From Herbidospora mongoliensis (GTDB lineage Bacteria; Actinomycetota; Actinomycetes; Streptosporangiales; Streptosporangiaceae), in the NCBI RefSeq assembly GCF_001570545.1, contig NZ_BBXD01000011.1:372001-436000 (forward strand): a stretch of 64,000 nucleotides of DNA, in the 5' to 3' direction. The notes beneath the pieces are model-generated. The model did not search any database, was not told where the DNA came from, and saw only the letters and a list, made by a program, of their open reading frames with translations. The position numbers were made by a program, and so were the translations under genes. Shown piece by piece: positions 57,438 to 64,000 of the stretch (its first letter is position 1; every line of letters starts with the position of its first letter).

Positions 57438-58949
57438 TCAGACCAGCGGGATGATGACCTCGTCCTCCATCGGCGGTTCGAGTTCCTGGGCCAGGCAGCC
57501 CGTCGCGGCGAAGCAGCGGATGCGCAATACGCCCGGCGAGACCGACACGTGCAGGAAGCTCTTGAAGAACGGCGGGGTGTCCCAGTCGGTCAGCTCGGAG
57601 ATCCACCGGTGGAAGAAGCGGCCCACCGGCAGGTGGAAGGGCATCGGCCAGCCGCCGAGCAGCCGGGCCGCCCACTTCATCCGAGCGGTGATCTTCACCT
57701 CGGGGGTGTCGCGCACCGGCTCGTTGCCGATCCGCCGCGACATCAGCGTCACGGCCTCCTCGGGTGTCAGGTAGAGCCACTTCATCCGCAGCTTCCGCGA
57801 GTAGAGGAGGCTGTAGAACGACAGCGAGTCGCCGCGCAGCGGATAGCAGCGGAAGTCGTCTTCGTGCACTTTGTCGACGCGCGGGATCGTGTGGGTGGCG
57901 TGCATGAACGCGCCGCCGCCGCCCGAGACGATGTACTGGATCACCCGGCCGTCGACCATGACCGGGAACCGCTGGTGGTTGTGGACGTCGCCGCCGATCG
58001 CCGCCACGTAGTTGTGCGCCGGGTTCCGGACGATCTCGTCGACGGTGCCGCCGCCCTCGATGGGGCAGGGTTTGTAGTCGTTGCGCACGTAGATCGGTTT
58101 GCCGGTGATGAGCACCTTCGGCCGGGAGTCGGCCGACGACACGTGGCGCAGCCACTCGCCCTGCTCGCGGTCGAGCGAACCGGTGATGCCGGTGTCGATG
58201 CCGACCAGCACCAGTTCGCCGAGGTCGAGCACCCAGTAGGGCGCGGGCTGCCTGGCCTCCTGCGTGGGCCGGCCGCGCATCTTCCAGGCCTCGGCGAGGG
58301 CGGCCTCGTCGATCGGCTCGGGCTTCTTCCAGAAGATGCCGCGCAGCCCGGCCGGGGACAGCTTGAAGCCCTCGCGCTCGACCGTCAGCGGCTTGGCGCC
58401 GCAGAACACCCGCATGAAGCCGCCGAGCCCGTCGTACCAGTCGTGGTTGCCGGGGATGGCGAAGATGGGGGCGTCGTAGTCCTTGAAGGGGCGGAAGAAC
58501 TTGTCGCAGTAGTCGCTCGCGGCGCCGGTCGGGTAGATCACGTCGCTGGCGATGACCGCGAAGTCGGTCTTCTCGCCCATCTTGAGCAGGCCGGGCACGA
58601 CGGCGTACTGCGAGGCGTCGCCCTCGCCGGTGTCGCCGATGACGATGAAGGCGTATTCCGAACCCATCTCGCGGACCATCCGGAAGTCGGGGTCGGCGCC
58701 GTTCTCCCGCATCGAGGCGACCCAGCGGCGGCGGACCTCCGCGGACGGGTCGCCCAGCACCCCGGCCAGGATCTCGTTGCGCGAGCGCCACAGCGTCTTC
58801 GGATGCAACCAGGTGAAGGAGTTCTTGTTGGGACGCAACGCCTGGAAGTTCCCGATCTCCTGGCAGTGCCACCCGGCGCCGCTTTCGGAGATCCGGGAGG
58901 AGACCAGCTTCCCGCGCGCGGCCGCAGCCTCGACGCCGATGTCCGCCAT
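57438..58949 (-). CDS. Metallophosphoesterase family protein
   Basis: A 503-residue calcineurin-like phosphoesterase. Metal motifs are FIVIGDTGEGD, VIASDVIYPTGAASDYCDKF, AIPGNHDWYDGLGG and, further on, YVAAIGGDVHNHQRFP. It has large N- and C-terminal additions (a Trp-rich N-terminus, and a C-terminal part with DTPPFFKSFLHVSVSPGVLRIR). It is soluble, without signal peptide. The substrate is unknown; related proteins are annotated as phosphohydrolases. ATG 58949 start. It is followed by a small hairpin and lies 20 bp downstream of the AGPS-like gene, so probably in one operon. Confidence 0.87.
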   Translation of the reverse strand: MADIGVEAAAARGKLVSSRISESGAGWHCQEIGNFQALRPNKNSFTWLHPKTLWRSRNEILAGVLGDPSAEVRRRWVASMRENGADPDFRMVREMGSEYAFIVIGDTGEGDASQYAVVPGLLKMGEKTDFAVIASDVIYPTGAASDYCDKFFRPFKDYDAPIFAIPGNHDWYDGLGGFMRVFCGAKPLTVEREGFKLSPAGLRGIFWKKPEPIDEAALAEAWKMRGRPTQEARQPAPYWVLDLGELVLVGIDTGITGSLDREQGEWLRHVSSADSRPKVLITGKPIYVRNDYKPCPIEGGGTVDEIVRNPAHNYVAAIGGDVHNHQRFPVMVDGRVIQYIVSGGGGAFMHATHTIPRVDKVHEDDFRCYPLRGDSLSFYSLLYSRKLRMKWLYLTPEEAVTLMSRRIGNEPVRDTPEVKITARMKWAARLLGGWPMPFHLPVGRFFHRWISELTDWDTPPFFKSFLHVSVSPGVLRIRCFAATGCLAQELEPPMEDEVIIPLV

Positions 58950-58969
58950 GCCGTCAATCTTGCTCGGTT

Positions 58970-60499
58970 TCAGGGGATCAGGACACCGGGGTTCAGAATC
59001 CCTACAGGATCGAGACTTTTCTTGATCGCTCGCATGACGGTGACGCCGACGGGCCCGATCTCGGCGGCGTAGGCGGCCCGGTGGTCGCGGCCGACCCCGT
59101 GGTGGTGGGAGATGGTGCCGCCGGCGAGGCCGATCGCCTCGTTGGCCTTGATCTTCGCGGCGTCCCAGCGGGCCAGCGGGTCGTCTCCGGCGGCGGTGGC
59201 GACGGTGAAGTAGAGCGACGCGCCGGTCTCGTACACGTGGGAGACGTGGCACATCACGATCGCCCGGCCCAGCGAGGCCTCCAGAGCGAGTTTGACGGCC
59301 TCGTAGAGCCGGGGCAGCCCCGACCAGTGGGTGGCGGTCTCCAGCGTCTCCACGGTCGCTCCGGCGGCGATGAGCGCGTCGCGCAGGTAGGGACCGGCGT
59401 AACGGCCTTCGGCCCAGCGTTCGGCGGGCTCGGCCCCGAAGTGGTCGGCGCCGGGGAACGTCGGGGGTTCGCCCTGTTCGTACCCGATGACCATCAGGCA
59501 GCCCGAACCGCCGCCGATCATGGTCTCGGTCTCGTCGGACAGGCGGAGCACCGCCGGGAGCCGCCGTTCCTGGGCCAGTGCGCGCATCGCGTCGCGCCCG
59601 ACCTGGAACGACGGGAACCGCCAGGCGTCCCACCGCCGCCGCGCCGGAAGGCGGCGCACCCGCAGCCGCATCGAGGTGATCACCCCGAAGGCGCCCTCGG
59701 AGCCGAGGACGAGGTGGCGCAGATCCGGCCCGGCCGCCGACCGGGGAGCGCGGCCCAGCTCCAGATCGCCGACCGGCGTGGCCACGGTCAGCCCCTCGAC
59801 CATGTCGTCGAACCGCCCGTATCCGGCCGAGGCCTGCCCGGACGACCGCGCGGCGGCGAACCCGCCGAGGGTGGCGTACTCCCACGACTGGGGGAAGTGC
59901 CCCAGGGTGAGCCCGTGCCCGTTGAGCAGTTCCTCGGCCTGCGGCCCGCGCAGCCCCGGCTGGAGCTCGGCCAGCATCGACTCCTCGTCGACCGACACCA
60001 GTTTGTCGAGCCGCCGCAGGTCGAGCGCGACGACCCCGGCGAACACGTCGCGCTGCGCCGTGACTCCCCCGACGACGGACGTCCCGCCGCCGAAGGGCAC
60101 CACCGCGACCTTCTCGGCGGTGCAGACGCGCAGCACCTCGGCGATCTCGTGGTGGGATCCCGGCAGCAGGACTGCGTCCGGGGCGTCGGAACCGTCCCCC
60201 ATGCGCATCTTCAGCAGATCTGATGTGGATTTGCCCCTCGTGTGGCGGATGCGAGCATCAGCATCGGTACGCACATGCTCTGCGCCTACGATGGAGCGCA
60301 ACGAGGCCAGCACGAAGGGTGACAGCTCGGCTGCGGGGAGCCGAACATCGCCGAAGCCCGCCGGTTCGCCGGTGGGAGGGGTGACGCCCAGCGCCTCCGT
60401 GAGCAGCTCCCGCACGGCGGGGTCGAGCCCGACCGCCTTGCCGGGATCACCCCAGCCCGACCAGAGCATGGGCTGCACGGGGGTTCTCGGAGTCTCCAC
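58970..60499 (-). CDS. FAD-linked oxidase, alkyl-DHAP synthase (AGPS)-like
   Basis: A 509-residue PCMH-type flavoprotein. The FAD loop is VVPFGGGTSVVGGV at ~135-148, and GYGRFDDMVEGLTVATPVG and LVLGSEGAFGVITSMRLRV follow. The C-terminal GGTISHHHGVGRDHRAAY holds the HHH motif of alkylglycerone-phosphate synthase. AGPS makes ether lipids from acyl-DHAP; bacterial homologues are uncharacterised. It is divergent from glpD, as the homologous pair is near each other in Mycobacterium (Rv2251/Rv2249c, from memory). GTG 60499 is chosen; TTG 60529 is less likely. Confidence 0.88.
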   Translation of the reverse strand: METPRTPVQPMLWSGWGDPGKAVGLDPAVRELLTEALGVTPPTGEPAGFGDVRLPAAELSPFVLASLRSIVGAEHVRTDADARIRHTRGKSTSDLLKMRMGDGSDAPDAVLLPGSHHEIAEVLRVCTAEKVAVVPFGGGTSVVGGVTAQRDVFAGVVALDLRRLDKLVSVDEESMLAELQPGLRGPQAEELLNGHGLTLGHFPQSWEYATLGGFAAARSSGQASAGYGRFDDMVEGLTVATPVGDLELGRAPRSAAGPDLRHLVLGSEGAFGVITSMRLRVRRLPARRRWDAWRFPSFQVGRDAMRALAQERRLPAVLRLSDETETMIGGGSGCLMVIGYEQGEPPTFPGADHFGAEPAERWAEGRYAGPYLRDALIAAGATVETLETATHWSGLPRLYEAVKLALEASLGRAIVMCHVSHVYETGASLYFTVATAAGDDPLARWDAAKIKANEAIGLAGGTISHHHGVGRDHRAAYAAEIGPVGVTVMRAIKKSLDPVGILNPGVLIP

Positions 60500-60560
60500 A
60501 GGATGCCGCCCTCTCGCTAGGTTACCCAAGGGTAAAGCCCGACCCGATCAAGGAACCTCC

Positions 60561-62060
<1,500 letters not shown>

Positions 62061-62078
62061 ACGTTTGACAGCATCGTC

Positions 62079-62097
62079 TAAGGTTAGGATTACCTAA
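62079..62097. promoter_or_regulatory. Iron box (IdeR/DmdR1-type operator)
   Basis: TAAGGTTAGGATTACCTAA matches the 19-bp consensus TTAGGTTAGGCTAACCTAA at 16 of 19 positions. It lies 33 bp before the ATG of the sucrase/ferredoxin-like gene and 9 bp after a TTGACA (62065-62070). Expression should rise under iron limitation. Confidence 0.8.
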
Positions 62098-62129
62098 TCT
62101 GAGATGATCACGAAGGACGGATAGGGGCA

Positions 62130-63041
62130 ATGAGCAAGGGGTGCGACCACGCCGGTGGGGCGATGCACACGGGCGAGGCGCCCGTGCTCGCCAGTGCGAC
62201 GGTGGGCGCCCGCCGCTGGCTCCTCATCGAACACAACGGCCCCTGGGCGGCCTACCTGCCCGAATGCCGCCTCCCGCAGAGCGTGCTGGCCCTCATCGAC
62301 CGCGCCACCGCCCTCGGCATCCGTTCGCAGCTCATCCGCCGGCCCGACCGTGAGACCACTCAGGGACCCAAACCGCTGCACGTTTTCGTCGGATCCTCCA
62401 CCGGAAAAGACCCCTGGCTTGCGGAAGCCTGGCTCGACCATCCAGACGATCTTGACCTGGGCGCACTTGTGGACGGAGCGCTTCCCGAGTCCTGCATACT
62501 TGTGAGTGAGCCGGTATTTCTGGTCTGCACGCACGCCAAGCGCAACGCGTGCTGCGCCCGCTTTGGTCTCCCGATCGCGAGATCACTCTCCCGGAAGCAG
62601 CCCGGGAATGTGTGGGAAACCACACATGTTGGTGGCGATCGATACGCCGCCAACCTCGTGTGCTTGCCACACGGGCTTTACTACGGCAGCATGTCTGAGG
62701 CTGCCGCGATCGTGGCAGCAGGCGCCTACCGTGACGGCAAGATCGTTCTTGACCGTTTCCGGGGGCGCGCGGGTCTCCCTGAGCCATCGCAAGCCGCCGA
62801 GCATTTTGTCCGGTCACACACGGGCGAGCTCTCGGTCGGCGGAGTGGCCGTGGAATCCTCCCGGTCGGAAGGTGACTCCACCGTGTGCGTTGTGCAAACC
62901 AACGCGCCTGGTGGAACGTCCCGTTTTCGGGTAGTGGTCGAGCCTTCGGTGTTCGCGGCACCGTGTGGGTTCGCCTGCGCCGAAGAGATCACGACCTACA
63001 GGTTGGCCGAGCTCAAGCAGCTCACCCCAGTGCTGACCTGA
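62130..63041 (+). CDS. Sucrase/ferredoxin-like (thioredoxin-fold [2Fe-2S]) protein
   Basis: A 303-residue protein of the Suc_Fer-like family. The C-terminal half is a thioredoxin-like ferredoxin domain: C133 in LVCTHAKRNACCARFG with C141/C142, then HVGGDRYAANLVCLPHGLYYG with C178 and H181. A second C-terminal stretch APCGFACAEE carries two further Cys. The N-terminus also has CDH. The family probably binds [2Fe-2S] and serves in iron-related redox reactions. An iron box just upstream shows IdeR/DmdR control. ATG 62130 follows AGGGGC. Confidence 0.88.
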   Translation: MSKGCDHAGGAMHTGEAPVLASATVGARRWLLIEHNGPWAAYLPECRLPQSVLALIDRATALGIRSQLIRRPDRETTQGPKPLHVFVGSSTGKDPWLAEAWLDHPDDLDLGALVDGALPESCILVSEPVFLVCTHAKRNACCARFGLPIARSLSRKQPGNVWETTHVGGDRYAANLVCLPHGLYYGSMSEAAAIVAAGAYRDGKIVLDRFRGRAGLPEPSQAAEHFVRSHTGELSVGGVAVESSRSEGDSTVCVVQTNAPGGTSRFRVVVEPSVFAAPCGFACAEEITTYRLAELKQLTPVLT

Positions 63042-63158
63042 GGCTTCGCAAGAAGCTGGGAACACCACGGACGCTCCTTGCGTTGCAAAAGAGGAACCCA
63101 TAAGCGTCCATTGCGGCACAAACACTGAAATACCTCTTCTCACCAAAGGTGGTTTCTC

Positions 63159-63473
63159 ATGTCTCAGGTACGTCGGCAGCTCGCCCGCCCCCGCCCCAGC
63201 TGGGGTTGGCAGGATGATGCCGCGTGCCGGGGAGAGGACCTCGTGCTGTTCTTCGGCCCTGACGGGGAGCGCCAGCCGGAGCGTGACATCCGCGAACGTA
63301 AGGCAAAGGCCATCTGTGGTGGTTGCCCGGTCCGCGCGGAGTGTCTTGACTACGCGCTTTCCCGCCCTGAGAAGTACGGCACCTGGGGTGGCCTGAACGA
63401 AGACGAGCGCGCCTCCGAGCGTCGCCGTCGGATGCGTCGCGCCGCGAGCGCCGGCATCAGCGCCGTCGCCTAA
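63159..63473 (+). CDS. WhiB-like transcriptional regulator
   Basis: A 104-residue Wbl protein that binds a [4Fe-4S] cluster through C23, C53, C56 and C62 (AACRGED, ICGGCPVRAEC). The G-[VI]-W-G-G turn is YGTWGGLNEDER, followed by an Arg-rich DNA-contact tail (ASERRRRMRRAAS). Wbl proteins act with the principal sigma factor and sense O2, NO or redox state. The subtype is not WhiB7 (no AT-hook) nor clearly WhiB1; I do not assign one. The ATG follows AAAGGTGG. It is convergent with a second cydB, which could reflect shared redox control. Confidence 0.93.
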   Translation: MSQVRRQLARPRPSWGWQDDAACRGEDLVLFFGPDGERQPERDIRERKAKAICGGCPVRAECLDYALSRPEKYGTWGGLNEDERASERRRRMRRAASAGISAVA

Positions 63474-63513
63474 GCGCATCGCCACCCTCCCCGGCATTTC
63501 GCCAACCCTCCCT

Positions 63514-64000
63514 TTAGTGGCTTGCTGGGATGTTCCGCACACCGATGCGGCGGCGGAACACCCAGTAGGTCCACGACTGGTACAGCAACACCAGCGGCAG
63601 GAACACGACCGCGACCCACGTCATGATCTGCAAGGTCTTGGGCGTGGACGCGGCGTTTTCTATGTTCAGGCTGTTCTCCGAGCTGACCGTCGACGGCAGC
63701 ACATCGGGATAGAGCGCCGCGAACAAGCTGATCGTCGCCATCCCGATCGCGACGGCCGAGCCGAGGAACGCCCAGCCCTCCCGGCCGAAGAAGTTGGCGA
63801 CCATCCCCGCGGCCCACGCGGCGATCGCGACCACGGTGAGCAGAACGCTCGCGAATGAACCTTCCATGACCTGCGTCCAGGTCAGGAACCCGATGGCCAG
63901 AACCGCCGCGATGACCCCGGCTCGTTCCGCCGTGTCTTTCGCCTTCCGGCGGACCTTCCCCCGCGTCTTCAGCGCCAGGAACACCGCGCCGTGTGTGACG
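63514..64000 (-). CDS. cydB: Second cytochrome bd subunit II, C-terminal part
   Basis: The C-terminal 162 residues of a CydB; the rest lies beyond the right edge. THGAVFLALKTRGKVRRKA aligns with VHGAVFVALKTRGPVRSRA of the first CydB. YQSWTYWVFRRRIG is the family end. The middle differs clearly (a SENSLNIENAASTPKTLQIM insert), so it is a paralogue, not a recent copy. The presence of a second cydAB operon is inferred; only its end is seen. Confidence 0.92.
   Translation of the reverse strand, partial: VTHGAVFLALKTRGKVRRKAKDTAERAGVIAAVLAIGFLTWTQVMEGSFASVLLTVVAIAAWAAGMVANFFGREGWAFLGSAVAIGMATISLFAALYPDVLPSTVSSENSLNIENAASTPKTLQIMTWVAVVFLPLVLLYQSWTYWVFRRRIGVRNIPASH

Overview
The window is chromosomal DNA from a very GC-rich actinomycete. 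Signs of this are pervasive GTG starts, many start codons placed 5-8 nt after a TANNNT hexamer (leaderless mRNAs), a WhiB-like protein, an IdeR/DmdR-type iron box, a sigma-R-like promoter, two DUF574 methyltransferases, an ECF41-type sigma factor and gas-vesicle-cluster accessory genes of the Streptomyces/Streptosporangium kind. The gene set suggests Streptosporangiales, but the species cannot be named from the sequence. No rRNA, tRNA, transposase, phage gene or CRISPR array was seen.

Layout. 1-6353: partial lipoprotein, UBP zinc-finger protein, CPA1 Na+/H+ antiporter with a Pro/Gln-rich partner, DinG-type Fe-S helicase, MOSC protein. 6354-11000: a degenerate non-coding 22-bp tandem repeat, then a four-gene overlapping operon resembling the accessory part of a gas vesicle cluster; one gene encodes about 20 tandem 11-residue repeats. 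11063-15876: SGNH hydrolase, the shikimate genes aroQ/aroB/aroK/aroC, and a prepilin peptidase. 15955-20763: SseB protein, ring-opening amidohydrolase (cyanurate/barbiturate type), carbamate kinase, C45 peptidase, DUF574 methyltransferase. 20845-30272: aminotransferase and DUF418 genes with overlapping divergent leaderless promoters, nitrilase, an unknown gene pair, ECF sigma/AhpD-like pair, CoA-transferase with a fused carboxyltransferase, small enzymes. 30308-37821: hyuB/hyuA, DsbA/FrnE thiol oxidoreductase behind a sigma-R-like promoter, CoxG, lipoprotein deacetylase. 37979-41643: second DUF574 methyltransferase and cydAB, preceded by three evenly spaced CTAC-N5-GTAG dyads. 41580-52237: molybdenum hydroxylase (three subunits), uracil/xanthine permease, PucR regulator, DUF2877 protein and a fused FdrA-DUF1116 protein. 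52336-64000: Ser/Thr kinase, MFS transporter, PolA-like protein, metallophosphoesterase, AGPS-like flavoprotein, glpD, iron-box-controlled sucrase/ferredoxin-like protein, WhiB-like regulator and the end of a second cydB.

The most interesting system is a probable nucleobase-degradation network split over two loci. Locus A (16663-19816) has the amidohydrolase and carbamate kinase. Locus B (41580-52237) has uptake, Mo-dependent hydroxylation, a PucR regulator, and DUF2877 plus an FdrA-DUF1116 fusion. The last two are homologues of the E. coli proteins assigned to oxamate carbamoyltransferase. Together they could oxidise a base, open the ring, transfer the carbamoyl group to phosphate and make ATP through carbamate kinase. 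The domain assignments are read from the sequence; the pathway is inference.
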